DNA from: Stutzerimonas kunmingensis
Lineage (GTDB): Bacteria; Pseudomonadota; Gammaproteobacteria; Pseudomonadales; Pseudomonadaceae
Direction of reading: 5' to 3'
Length of the DNA stretch: 37,605 bases
Assembly (NCBI RefSeq): GCF_014764705.1
Contig: NZ_JACXXG010000036.1
Coordinates: forward strand, 1 to 37,605
Of this stretch, positions 31,082-37,311 are shown in pieces. Every line of letters starts with the position of its first letter. The first letter of the stretch is position 1. Under the pieces are notes generated by a model. It was not told the origin of the DNA, did not search any database, and was given only the letters and a program-made list of their open reading frames with translations. Position numbers and translations under genes: made by a program.

Positions 31082-31233
31082 GATCCTCTGCGGAATAGGG
31101 TCGAGGCCCCGCCGTGACTGGCTGCGGGGTCAGCCGAGCGATGCAGGCCGGCAGGGCCTCGAGAAAGGAAGAACGGACCCGACTCGCGGATCCAAACCCG
31201 CGCGAAGCCCGCGAGTTTCATACCCGTGAGGGG
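31082..31233. other. Non-coding stretch upstream of terS, candidate cos region
   Basis: No gene is seen. It holds GC-rich dyads: CCCCGC...GCGGGG near 31109-31130, ACTCGCGG/CCGCGAGT (near 31181 and 31208) and GAGGGG-TCA-CCCCCTC at the 3' end of the neighbouring gene. In lambda-like phages with Nu1/A terminase cos lies just upstream of the small subunit gene, so this is the best place for it. The cut site itself cannot be recognised. Confidence 0.4.
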
Positions 31234-31695
31234 TCACCCCCTCGGGGAGGACCCACAGGCCGAGGTGCAGGTCGGGCCGATGCAGCAGGGCGCGTCGACA
31301 GCATCAGCAGCCGGCGAAGCCTTGAGCGTTTCGCGCGCTTGCGCGATCGCATTGCGGCCGACGTCTTCGCGGATCTCGTGCATGGTCTGCTTGAGGCGAT
31401 AGCCCTCGAGCTTCCACAGTTCATCCCGCGCAAGCCGCTCGGCCTTGCTGATCGCCAGCTCGATGCCGAGCTGCAGACGGAAGTTCTCAGGACTCGCGCT
31501 GGCCGACTCAGCCGTCACCAGCGTGAAGCCCGACGCCATGATCGCGGTGGCCAGCACCGTGGTTGTTCCTGGCACGTGGTGCGTGCTGTAAGTGACGCCC
31601 TTCATCAGCGCGTCAATGTGCTGCGGGGTGATGCGCGGCGCCGATAGCCCCAGGTTGGCGATCTTGGTCTCGACTTGCTTCTCTGCTGGTGTCAT
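31234..31695 (-). CDS. Gp49-family phage protein
   Basis: 153 aa. MTPAEKQVETKIANLGLSAPRITPQHIDALMKGVTY, then VLATAIMASGFTLVTAESASASPENF and ISKAERLARDELWKLEGYRLK are the characteristic blocks of the Gp49-like family (PF13876). It is widespread in phages of Gram-negative bacteria; function unknown. The last 30 residues contain three Cys (DAPCCIGPTCTSACG), an unusual tail. It stands alone between spanins and terminase, expressed from the late transcript. Confidence 0.8.
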   Translation of the reverse strand: MTPAEKQVETKIANLGLSAPRITPQHIDALMKGVTYSTHHVPGTTTVLATAIMASGFTLVTAESASASPENFRLQLGIELAISKAERLARDELWKLEGYRLKQTMHEIREDVGRNAIAQARETLKASPAADAVDAPCCIGPTCTSACGSSPRG

Positions 31696-31771
31696 GCGGG
31701 TGCTGCCTTATGAGCTGGTGAAAGGGAAGTGCTACCCCAAGGGTTATAACGGCCGAGCCGGCAAACCCAAC

Positions 31772-32056
31772 TCAGGGCGCCGGAGCGGCCGAAAAAACCT
31801 TCTCGCGCTCCCGCACATACGCCTGCAGCTGCTCGAGCTGCGCCGCGTTCGCATGGCATGCGCCGTAATTGCCGGCGACCGTGGCGGCCACCGTCGAGAG
31901 CTGCACCTCGCCGTCAGGGAGGGGCTGCAGCGGCCGGGGGGCTCGCATCAGCAGCGCCGGGGCCTGCTCCGAGATCCTCGGCGCGGGCGGCTGCGTCGTG
32001 CAGCCGTACAAAGCCAGCAGGCACAGCACAGCGAGAGTCGTCATCAGGCGTGACAT
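31772..32056 (-). CDS. Rz1: Rz1-like outer-membrane spanin lipoprotein
   Basis: 94 aa with a lipoprotein signal: hydrophobic MTTLAVLCLLALYGC, lipobox LYGC with Cys19, then a Pro-rich region (TQPPAPRISEQAP, RPLQPLPDGE). It starts inside Rz in another frame, the usual embedded/overlapping spanin layout, and extends beyond it. With Rz it would fuse inner and outer membranes at the end of lysis. Confidence 0.87.
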   Translation of the reverse strand: MSRLMTTLAVLCLLALYGCTTQPPAPRISEQAPALLMRAPRPLQPLPDGEVQLSTVAATVAGNYGACHANAAQLEQLQAYVREREKVFSAAPAP

Positions 32057-32303
32057 AAACGGGCACCCTTTGAATGATTGTTTTGCCTTGCTTCTCGATC
32101 ACCTCGACCCGGTCGACGTACTCCGTCACCACCCGGTCGCGCACGGTTCCGAGCGCCTGACCCTGCTCGAAGGCCTGGCGCAGCTGCTTGGTTTCGAGCT
32201 GTTTTGCCCGGTCGAGCTCGTGACCGGCGCCACCGACCCAGCCGAGCGCGTACACCAGCCCGGCGATCACGGCGACCGCGAGCAGTCCATAAAATCGAGT
32301 CAT
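31914..32303 (-). CDS. Rz: Rz-like inner-membrane spanin
   Basis: 129 aa. N-terminal membrane segment MTRFYGLLAVAVIAGLVYALGW, then a periplasmic coiled coil (HELDRAKQLETKQLRQAFEQGQALG, VIEKQGKTIIQRVP). ATG 32303 overlaps the endolysin stop (ATGA) and is chosen over 32381. The last 140 bases overlap Rz1 in a different frame. Confidence 0.87.
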   Translation of the reverse strand: MTRFYGLLAVAVIAGLVYALGWVGGAGHELDRAKQLETKQLRQAFEQGQALGTVRDRVVTEYVDRVEVIEKQGKTIIQRVPVYVTPDDDSRCAVPAGFVRLHDAAARAEDLGAGPGAADASPPAAAAPP

Positions 32304-32848
32304 AAGCCCACCAGGTAGAGAGTGCGCTGCAGTTGCCGCCGCACGACGATGCCGCCGCAGTTGCTTGCAGCGAGCCGGCAATCGCGGCCCGCGACGAACA
32401 TCCAGCGCAGGAACTGATCAGCGGCGCCGACGTAATCACCGGCGAGCGTCAGCCGCAGCAGCGTCGAGCGCGCGAGCGCTGTGCGCCCCAGGTTGTAAAC
32501 GAAGTCGGCCATGGCGATCTTCTGCCAGATCGAGGCCTTCGGCGCGGCGCGCATGACGTAATCGACCGACTCGCCGAGGTCGCCCTGCAGGTACGCCGCG
32601 CACTGTTCAGGCGTGGCCCGGTCACCAGGGCGGACGCCCTTCGTGTGCCCGGTGCAGATCGTCCAGACGCCGCCGCTGTCGGGGTAGGCCTCGAACTCGG
32701 TGCCTTCCATTTCCGGCGTGAGGATCATCAGGCCGGCGATGATCGCGGCGCGCTCGACCGGCGCCGGCAGGCCCGTCTCGTTGACGGTGAAGCCTGCAGC
32801 GGCGAGCGACAGCGTCACCGCCGCGACAATGCGCTTAATCAGCGTCAT
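32300..32848 (-). CDS. Endolysin, T4-type lysozyme (GH24), probably SAR
   Basis: 182-aa muramidase. Catalytic triad by spacing: E48 (MEGTEF), D57 (AYPD), T63 (VWTICTGHT), i.e. +9 and +15 as in T4 lysozyme E11/D20/T26. Residues 5-21 (KRIVAAVTLSLAAAGFT) form a weakly hydrophobic Ala-rich segment typical of signal-arrest-release endolysins. Extra Cys (C65, C82 and two near the C-terminus) could control activation by disulfides. It overlaps the holin by 14 bases. Confidence 0.9.
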   Translation of the reverse strand: MTLIKRIVAAVTLSLAAAGFTVNETGLPAPVERAAIIAGLMILTPEMEGTEFEAYPDSGGVWTICTGHTKGVRPGDRATPEQCAAYLQGDLGESVDYVMRAAPKASIWQKIAMADFVYNLGRTALARSTLLRLTLAGDYVGAADQFLRWMFVAGRDCRLAASNCGGIVVRRQLQRTLYLVGL

Positions 32849-33074
32849 GGCTGCGCGACTCCTTGCGGCGATCCATCCAGAGGCGGAACAGCGGCACGAC
32901 CCAGCGCCGGGCGACCAGGTCGGCCAGCAGCGCGGCGTAGTACAGCGCGGGCAGGACCAGCAGCCACTTCTCGAGGGTCAAACCATAGAAAGCGAGCGGG
33001 ATCGCCGGCGGCACGAGCTTGGCGCCCTCGACGGCGACGGCATCCGCCATCGGCTGCAGCTTGTGGGCATCCAT
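32835..33074 (-). CDS. Holin
   Basis: 79 aa, first gene of the lysis cassette. Hydrophobic segments IPLAFYGLTLEKWLLVLPALYYAALLADLVAR (one long or two short membrane helices), with a charged C-terminus (RLWMDRRKESRSHDAD). Size, place before the endolysin and topology fit a holin or pinholin; a pinholin would match a SAR endolysin. GGAG lies about 10 bases before the ATG. Confidence 0.78.
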   Translation of the reverse strand: MDAHKLQPMADAVAVEGAKLVPPAIPLAFYGLTLEKWLLVLPALYYAALLADLVARRWVVPLFRLWMDRRKESRSHDAD

Positions 33075-33092
33075 CGGCGGCGCTCCGAGAAT

Positions 33093-33116
33093 AAAAAAGC
33101 CCGCTCAGTGGCGGGC
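33093..33116 (-). terminator. Intrinsic terminator directly before the holin
   Basis: On the minus strand GCCCGC-CACTGA-GCGGGC followed by TTTTTTAT, only about 20 bases before the holin start. There is no room for a promoter between them. Confidence 0.88.
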
Positions 33117-33192
33117 AAAGGAACACTGATGGCGTCAGTATTCGGAGGGTAAGAGGTGCGCCCGGTGGGCGCGGCGACCTGCAGAAACGACA

Positions 33193-33218
33193 AAGCCCCG
33201 CACGGTGGCGGGGCTTTG
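33193..33218. terminator. Bidirectional terminator upstream of the lysis cassette
   Basis: A perfect 10-bp stem AAAGCCCCGC/GCGGGGCTTT with 6-base loop. On the minus strand it is followed by GTCG after the T-run inside the stem; it is the first of two tandem terminators before the holin. Confidence 0.8.
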
Positions 33219-33245
33219 ATTTGCATGTATCGCATTAGAGCACTT

Positions 33246-33274
33246 ATTAGACATTATCCCTTACTTTTGCGCAA
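33246..33274 (-). promoter_or_regulatory. Candidate late promoter (pR'-like)
   Basis: On the minus strand TTGCGC (33269-33274), a 17-base spacer and TCTAAT (33246-33251; 5 of 6 matches). It lies at the end of the early operon and just before two tandem terminators and the lysis genes, the arrangement of lambda pR'-tR'. A second TCTAAT follows at 33235-33240. Upstream, ATGTTCTT and TTGCGCTT (33306-33321) resemble the octamers of the parA array. Confidence 0.5.
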
Positions 33275-33511
33275 TACCCTAAAGCACTTTTTCGCAAAGG
33301 TGCAAATGTTCTTTTGCGCTTTAATGGTTTCCTCCTCGAGCTCGAGCAGCGTCGCGTCGTCAGGACGGACGATATTCGTGTAGCCGGCCGGCTCGCGAGA
33401 CCAGTAGACGTCGGCATCGCGACCCCGATAGTCGACCAGCGTGCCGACGAGATCCCGGTACCACATGAGCGGGTCAGAGCATCGATCGATTCGCAAGACG
33501 TGGCGCTTCAT
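33254..33511 (-). CDS. Unknown 85-aa early protein
   Basis: MKRHVLRIDRCSDPLMWYRDLVGTLVDYRGRDADVYWSREPAGYTNIVRPDD.. is reminiscent of small phage proteins of the early region; no function is recognised. The C-terminal third is basic and helical (EETIKAQKNICTFAKKCFRVLRKSKG). Its ATG overlaps the previous stop (ATGA), so the long in-frame extension to 33844 is discarded. Its end overlaps the candidate late promoter. Confidence 0.65.
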   Translation of the reverse strand: MKRHVLRIDRCSDPLMWYRDLVGTLVDYRGRDADVYWSREPAGYTNIVRPDDATLLELEEETIKAQKNICTFAKKCFRVLRKSKG

Positions 33512-33819
33512 CGCATAGACCTCGCCCACCCAGCCCGGGCGCCCTGCAGGCTCCCGAAGCCCTCGACCTCGTGGCCACACCCACGGCAACGAGCACCCCA
33601 CTTGCCGCCCGTCTCGAAGTAGCGCGGCAGCATGGCCGCCTTGCACGTGTGCCGATCCATATCGGGATCGTTGATCAGCTCCCAGGAGGCCGTCGCCGCG
33701 ACCTCGCAGGTCGTCACCTCGGCGCGATGGCGACAACCCGGGCAGGCGTACACCATCCGGCCCGCCTGCGGATCGAGACGGCGCTCCGGCGGGCTCCCGC
33801 ATTGCGAGCAAGGCGTCAT
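33508..33819 (-). CDS. Zinc-ribbon protein of the early operon (103 aa)
   Basis: Several Cys knuckles: MTPCSQCG, YACPGC near residues 24-29, then CRGCG near 79-83. This resembles small Lar/zinc-ribbon phage proteins that read ends of restriction or transcription complexes, but no specific family can be assigned. ATGA overlaps on both sides place it in the early operon directly after the Q-like gene. Confidence 0.68.
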   Translation of the reverse strand: MTPCSQCGSPPERRLDPQAGRMVYACPGCRHRAEVTTCEVAATASWELINDPDMDRHTCKAAMLPRYFETGGKWGARCRGCGHEVEGFGSLQGARAGWARSMR

Positions 33820-34664
33820 CAGAGCCCCCTATCCATAAGAACAAACCGAAAGCCCGCCAGCTCCTTGCAGAGCGCGGTCAGCGCGTCCCGATCCATCGCA
33901 AAAACCTCGTTGCGCATCGCCTGCCAGCGCGGGCACCAGTGCTGGTCCCAATTCGGCGTCGAGACGCCCAGCAGCTCGCGCAGGCGGCAGGCCGCGTGCA
34001 GCTCCTTGCCAGCATTCACGAAGCGCTTCGCGTCCTGCACCGCGAGGTGCGCCAGGCCCTTGGCCTTCTGCCTGGTCTTCGCCTGCACCTTGCCGAGCTG
34101 CGGCTCGTAGCGTGCCCACAGCGCCACCACGGCGCCGGCCTCGTCATCCCAGGCACGCGAGTCGGCGTAGGCGTAGCGGATCCAGTGCTGATGCTCCGGC
34201 GCGAGCTGGCCGACCGCGCGGACGATACGGGCATCCTGAAAGGCCAGCGGCCCGAGCGGGATGCTGCTTTTCTTCTTCGGACGGGTCTCGCTGGCGATCA
34301 CGCGCGTGGTTCCTTTCGCCAGGGCGGCGACGTAAGCGGTGGGCAGGCGCCCCGGCTCCGCACCCTCGACCGGGCACTCGGCCCGCTCCTCGAGGATCCG
34401 CGCCGGAACGACGTCACGGGTGTTTTCGATGGTGTAGGCCGCCACGCGCTTGCCGTCGTCTTCGCGGAAGTGCTGCGGCCCCAGGAAGGCGCCGAGCACC
34501 AGGTCGCGCATGACGGCGCGGTCGTGCGTCGTCACCGCCGGCACCCGGCGAGGGGCGGCAGCGACCGGCACCGGGTCGACCGGCTCGTCGATCACGTAGT
34601 AAGTGACCGGGGCAGGGCGGGGTTTTGCGGGGCGCGGATAGCGCGAGAGGCTTAGCGTTTGCAT
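33819..34664 (-). CDS. Candidate late-gene antiterminator (Q-like), 281 aa
   Basis: MQTLSLSRYPRPAKPRPAP opens a Pro-rich leader; the core contains AVMRDLVLGAFLGPQHFREDDGKRVAAYTIENTRDVVPARI, and later QHWIRYAYADSRAWDDEAGAVVALWARYEPQLGKV followed by a basic helix QAKTRQKAKGLAHLAVQDAKRFV. The W-I-R-Y-A-Y block and the place near the end of the early operon, just before a promoter-terminator pair and the lysis genes, suggest an antitermination Q protein. ATG 34664 has AGGAGG 7 bases before it. The family assignment is from memory and context; a DNA-binding regulator of another kind is possible. Confidence 0.5.
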   Translation of the reverse strand: MQTLSLSRYPRPAKPRPAPVTYYVIDEPVDPVPVAAAPRRVPAVTTHDRAVMRDLVLGAFLGPQHFREDDGKRVAAYTIENTRDVVPARILEERAECPVEGAEPGRLPTAYVAALAKGTTRVIASETRPKKKSSIPLGPLAFQDARIVRAVGQLAPEHQHWIRYAYADSRAWDDEAGAVVALWARYEPQLGKVQAKTRQKAKGLAHLAVQDAKRFVNAGKELHAACRLRELLGVSTPNWDQHWCPRWQAMRNEVFAMDRDALTALCKELAGFRFVLMDRGL

Positions 34665-34912
34665 CGGGCGGCCTCCTGGCGATCGTGTGTGTCCTGGCAC
34701 TTGGTGCAGCGGTGCGCGGTCGGCACGGCCTGCAGGCGTCCGGGGTGGATCTGGCCACCACAGCCAGAGCACAGCCCCGACGACTCGCTATAGCCCGAGC
34801 GGATCCAGCGATTGCCGAGGGCCACGGCATCACAGCGGCGGGCGCGGGCATCCATGAAAGCCGCGCCAATGTCGAGCTGCATGTCGATGACCCGATCGGC
34901 TTCGCTAGGCAT
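34652..34912 (-). CDS. TraR/DksA-type zinc finger protein
   Basis: 86 aa. A four-Cys finger C48-x2-C51...C69-x2-C72 (LCSGCGGQIHPGRLQAVPTAHRCTKCQ) is the DksA/TraR signature; the N-terminal helix is short as in phage TraR proteins. Such proteins insert into the secondary channel of RNA polymerase and mimic DksA plus ppGpp. In a phage it may shift host transcription. It starts 8 bases before the end of the previous gene and overlaps the Q-like gene by 13. Confidence 0.87.
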   Translation of the reverse strand: MPSEADRVIDMQLDIGAAFMDARARRCDAVALGNRWIRSGYSESSGLCSGCGGQIHPGRLQAVPTAHRCTKCQDTHDRQEAARCKR

Positions 34913-35216
34913 GGAACAACCCCAACGGAGCAGGACCGCCAGCGCCGTGCAGCAGCCGATCGGCATACCCCTCGAACTCCTCGACCACCCGCGCATTCAG
35001 CTCCCGCCACCAGGCCTCGGCGGCCTCCTGGTCGTAGGCGTCGAAGAACTCGGCGGCGGCCGCTGGCGTAGGGAACAGCTTCATCGCTTCGCCCTTGGCG
35101 CCGAAAACCCGCCCCTCGAGGCGCACCGCGCAGCTATCCACGCCGCGAGCGGCCTCGTTCACGGCCAGCAGCACTACATGCGGGGCCACTTTGAAAACCT
35201 TGATCCAGTCGCTCAC
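34905..35216 (-). CDS. Unknown 103-aa early protein
   Basis: GTG start at 35216 in a GTGA overlap. Residues 1-50 are beta-rich (DWIKVFKVAPHVVLLAVNEAARGVDSCAVRLEGRVFG), the rest helical (AAAAEFFDAYDQEAAEAWWRELNARVVEEF). No family, catalytic or membrane motif is recognised. Confidence 0.62.
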   Translation of the reverse strand: MSDWIKVFKVAPHVVLLAVNEAARGVDSCAVRLEGRVFGAKGEAMKLFPTPAAAAEFFDAYDQEAAEAWWRELNARVVEEFEGYADRLLHGAGGPAPLGLFHA

Positions 35217-35584
35217 TGCTGCGCCTCCTTGCGTGACGGGATGCTGACAAACTGCTCAAAAGCGTGACGGTCACGCCGGGCGAGATCCGCCACGTTGCGC
35301 AGAATCAGGGTGATGGCCTCGGCCTGCTCCTCGAAGCCGCCGAGCTCGCAGATCAACGCGAGATCCGCCTGCGTGCCCTTGTAGGCCTCGAAGGTGATCG
35401 GCTGCGATGCCGCGCGCAGCGCAGCATGCTCCTGGCGGCGCCGCTGGCGACGCTTGCGGATCCGCGCATGCCGGCGCTTTCGCTCCTCCGGCGTCTCGTT
35501 GGCCGGGGCCGGCTCCTCGAGGTCGAGGGCCAGCTCCTCGAAGTCGACCGGCACCTCGACCTGGTCGAGCTGCTCGTCAGTCAT
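35213..35584 (-). CDS. Unknown early protein with a basic region (123 aa)
   Basis: An acidic N-terminus (EQLDQVEVPVDFEELALDLEEPAP) is followed by a strongly basic stretch RKRRHARIRKRRQRRRQEH near residues 36-54 and a helical C-terminus (DLALICELGGFEEQAEAITLILRNVADLAR). The basic arm could bind nucleic acid, as in antiterminators of the N type, but its order and size differ and no match is claimed. It overlaps both neighbours. Confidence 0.6.
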   Translation of the reverse strand: MTDEQLDQVEVPVDFEELALDLEEPAPANETPEERKRRHARIRKRRQRRRQEHAALRAASQPITFEAYKGTQADLALICELGGFEEQAEAITLILRNVADLARRDRHAFEQFVSIPSRKEAQQ

Positions 35585-36185
35585 TGGCCACCGCCTTGCC
35601 CTGGTTGAGCAGCAGCTGCAGCGCGGGAAGGGGGCGGCCGGTACCGGCGGCGACCGACGTCAGCTCGTTGATCATGGCGAAGACAGCGTCGACGCCCTCC
35701 TTGAGCATGCGATCGACCTCGGCGGGGTCATCGTTTCGGTCATAGCGGCCGTTGTGCGAGGGCTTGGCGGCGGCGATGAACTGGCCGACCTCCTCCATCA
35801 CCTCGCCGATACGCGCAGGCACGGCAGCGGCCGGGGCGGGCGAAAGGGTAGGAAGGCGCAGATTCGGCACGCCGATCAGCGCGAGGCACGCCTGCTGCGC
35901 GCGTGCAGCTTCGGCAGGCGGCAGGCAGTCGAGCCAGACTTGTTTCCACTCGAGCGGGAAGGGGGCGGTGCCGTTGAAGATCCGGTTTAACCGCTGGCCC
36001 CAGGCCTTGCGGCTGCGCAGGTACTCCTCGCCGTCGGCGGGCTCTGCCAGTGGCTCGACCAGATCGGCAGCAGCCAGAGCCGGGGCGAGGCGCTCGTGGG
36101 CGAATTTTTCGACCGACCACTCCGAATGCCGAAACCACAGGTTAGTGGTCTCGAGCACGATTTCCCGCTCTGTACGTGCCGCCAT
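35577..36185 (-). CDS. First gene of the early operon, unknown (202 aa)
   Basis: The gene divergent from the repressor, in the place of cro or cII. Residues 1-60 (TEREIVLETTNLWFRHSEWSVEKFAHERLAPALAAADL) and 55-90 (YLRSRKAWGQRLNRIFNGTAPFPLEWKQVWLDCLP) are helical and could contain a DNA-binding unit, but no clear HTH is seen. The C-terminal half holds RIGEVMEEVGQFIAAAK and AEVDRMLKEGVDAVFAMINEL. GAGGGG lies about 9 bases before the ATG. Its promoter carries a repressor-operator-like palindrome. Confidence 0.6.
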   Translation of the reverse strand: MAARTEREIVLETTNLWFRHSEWSVEKFAHERLAPALAAADLVEPLAEPADGEEYLRSRKAWGQRLNRIFNGTAPFPLEWKQVWLDCLPPAEAARAQQACLALIGVPNLRLPTLSPAPAAAVPARIGEVMEEVGQFIAAAKPSHNGRYDRNDDPAEVDRMLKEGVDAVFAMINELTSVAAGTGRPLPALQLLLNQGKAVAND

Positions 36186-36222
36186 AGCACTTTTCCCCTC
36201 GTTGTGGATCTAAATGTAGTTA

Positions 36223-36300
36223 TGGCGACATTTTCTCTATACAGAACGAAAGTGGCAACACAATTTCGACTTAGTGAATGGCAATTTTCCCTATTCAAAT
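36223..36300. promoter_or_regulatory. Divergent control region between repressor and early operon
   Basis: An early promoter on the minus strand: TTGTGT (36258-36263), 16 bases, TATAGA (36236-36241). Its -10 lies in TTCTCTATACAGAA (36233-36246), an almost perfect palindrome, with a weaker match at 36287-36300. A second repeated element, TGGCRA(CA)ATTTTC, occurs at 36223-36235, 36253-36267 and 36279-36290. Two sets of elements suggest two regulators (repressor and a Cro-like factor). Confidence 0.6.
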
Positions 36301-36333
36301 TGGACAATATGCAAAGGACTGAGAGAGGCCACC

Positions 36334-36999
36334 ATGAAAGAGACCTTTTCCATCGGGCCGGCGATATTGCGTCGCCGACTGGCCCGAGGCTGGTCGATGC
36401 AGAAAACCTGCGACGAGGCCGGCAATGCGCTTTACCCGAGCTTTCTGTCAGCGGTGGAGAAGCAGAGCAGCATGCCGAGCGTGGCGATCGCCTACGCGCT
36501 GGCGAAAGCCTTCGGCACCACTGTCGATGCCCTGATCGAGGAAGCGATCGCCCCAGGCAGCACACCCGCCCCGGCCGAGTCGGCCAAACGGGTGCCGGTC
36601 ATCCCTTGGGAATTGGCCGCCGAATGGGCTAAAAGCCCCGTCATAGAACGGTTACCGACCGGCACCCCGTGGGTGCTGCCACCCGACAACCCACCTGGTG
36701 CCGTGTTCGGCCTGGTGGTGCGCGACGACACCATGCACGCGCCAAGCGGCCCCGCCTTTCCGGTCGGGTCGGTCATCTTCGTGGATCCACGACAGGAAGC
36801 CGAGGCCAACGACCTGGTGGTCGGTTATACCGTCACCCCGGCCGAGCCGACCTTCAAGAAGTTGATACAGGACGGGTCGCAGCGGTACCTTCGACCGTTG
36901 AATCCACAGTTCCCACCGATCTCGGTGGATGGCAATTTTCAGGTAATTGGAGTGGTCACCGGTATGCAGATGCGCATCGCCAAGGGGCTTATCCGATAA
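36334..36999 (+). CDS. cI: CI/LexA-like phage repressor with altered self-cleavage site
   Basis: 221 aa. N-terminal HTH (residues about 8-65: AILRRRLARGWSMQKTCDEAG...SFLSAVEKQSSMPSV). The C-terminal S24 peptidase-like domain has VRDDTMHAPSG where the family has GDSM, so the catalytic Ser is Thr133; Lys of FKKL (175/176) is present. At the hinge, VPVIPWELAAEW replaces the usual ...QAG-W, so the Ala-Gly cleavage bond is Ala-Ala. The fold for dimerisation is probably kept, while RecA-stimulated self-cleavage is doubtful. The start at 36334 has GAGAGAGG before it; 36274 is rejected. Confidence 0.88.
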   Translation: MKETFSIGPAILRRRLARGWSMQKTCDEAGNALYPSFLSAVEKQSSMPSVAIAYALAKAFGTTVDALIEEAIAPGSTPAPAESAKRVPVIPWELAAEWAKSPVIERLPTGTPWVLPPDNPPGAVFGLVVRDDTMHAPSGPAFPVGSVIFVDPRQEAEANDLVVGYTVTPAEPTFKKLIQDGSQRYLRPLNPQFPPISVDGNFQVIGVVTGMQMRIAKGLIR

Positions 37000-37029
37000 A
37001 CAGTATACAGAGGGTTTCTCTATAGAGAA
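36999..37029. promoter_or_regulatory. Repressor-operator-like sites downstream of cI
   Basis: TTCTCTATAGAGAA (37016-37029) is a perfect 14-bp palindrome differing by one base from the operator at 36233. A weaker copy (10 of 14) is at 36999-37012. They stand at the beginning of the repA leader, so the repressor may control replication too. Confidence 0.6.
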
Positions 37030-37042
37030 TGGATGGCGTAGA

Positions 37043-37062
37043 CTGCGGGCTTAATCCCGCAG
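37043..37062 (+). other. Hairpin in the repA leader
   Basis: CTGCGGG-CTTAAT-CCCGCAG, a perfect 7-bp stem without a following T-run. It is probably an RNA element in the region controlling repA. Confidence 0.5.
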
Positions 37063-37084
37063 CATCACCTTTTCAGCAAGGCGG

Positions 37085-37266
37085 AAAAGAAAAAGCCCCG
37101 GGGCTGGTAACCTCGGGGCTGATCTGAAAACGTCGCTGGTGGGCGAACTGACAAAAACTCTAAGTGCTTTACCCCGTTAGAGATTTTCCCTGTTTTGCGG
37201 GCAGGAGAAGATCAGGGCATAAGCGCTTCAACACGGTCAGTCTAAACCCCATCACTGCAGCGTCAA
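37085..37266 (-). ncRNA. Candidate small RNA divergent from / antisense to the repA leader
   Basis: On the minus strand TTGACG (37261-37266), 16 bases, TAGACT (37239-37244) form a promoter-like pair. About 120 bases on is an intrinsic terminator: a 7-10 bp GC stem (37094-37103 / 37111-37120) followed by TTTTTCTTTT (37084-37093). No protein frame is seen between. The predicted RNA is about 145 nt. N15 and P4 control replication and immunity with short RNAs in the matching place. A plus-strand promoter candidate TTGCGG-17-CATAAG (37195-37223) could drive repA. Expression is not shown. Confidence 0.45.
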
Positions 37267-37270
37267 CGGA

Positions 37271-37302
37271 TTGTTCTTTTGTGCTTTTGCGTTTTTGTGC
37301 AA
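37271..37302 (+). repeat. Four 8-bp repeats before repA, like those of parA
   Basis: TTGTTCTT, TTGTGCTT, TTGCGTTT, TTGTGCAA with exact 8-bp period; the first is identical to the parA octamer. They end just before the repA ribosome site (AAAGGAAC) and lie next to the minus-strand promoter candidate. Confidence 0.65.
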
Positions 37303-37311
37303 AGGAACATC

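Noticed and set aside
33512..33844. N-terminal extension of the 85-aa gene
   Set aside because: It overlaps the zinc-ribbon gene, which has Cys motifs and ATGA junctions; the ATG at 33511 fits the overlap pattern.
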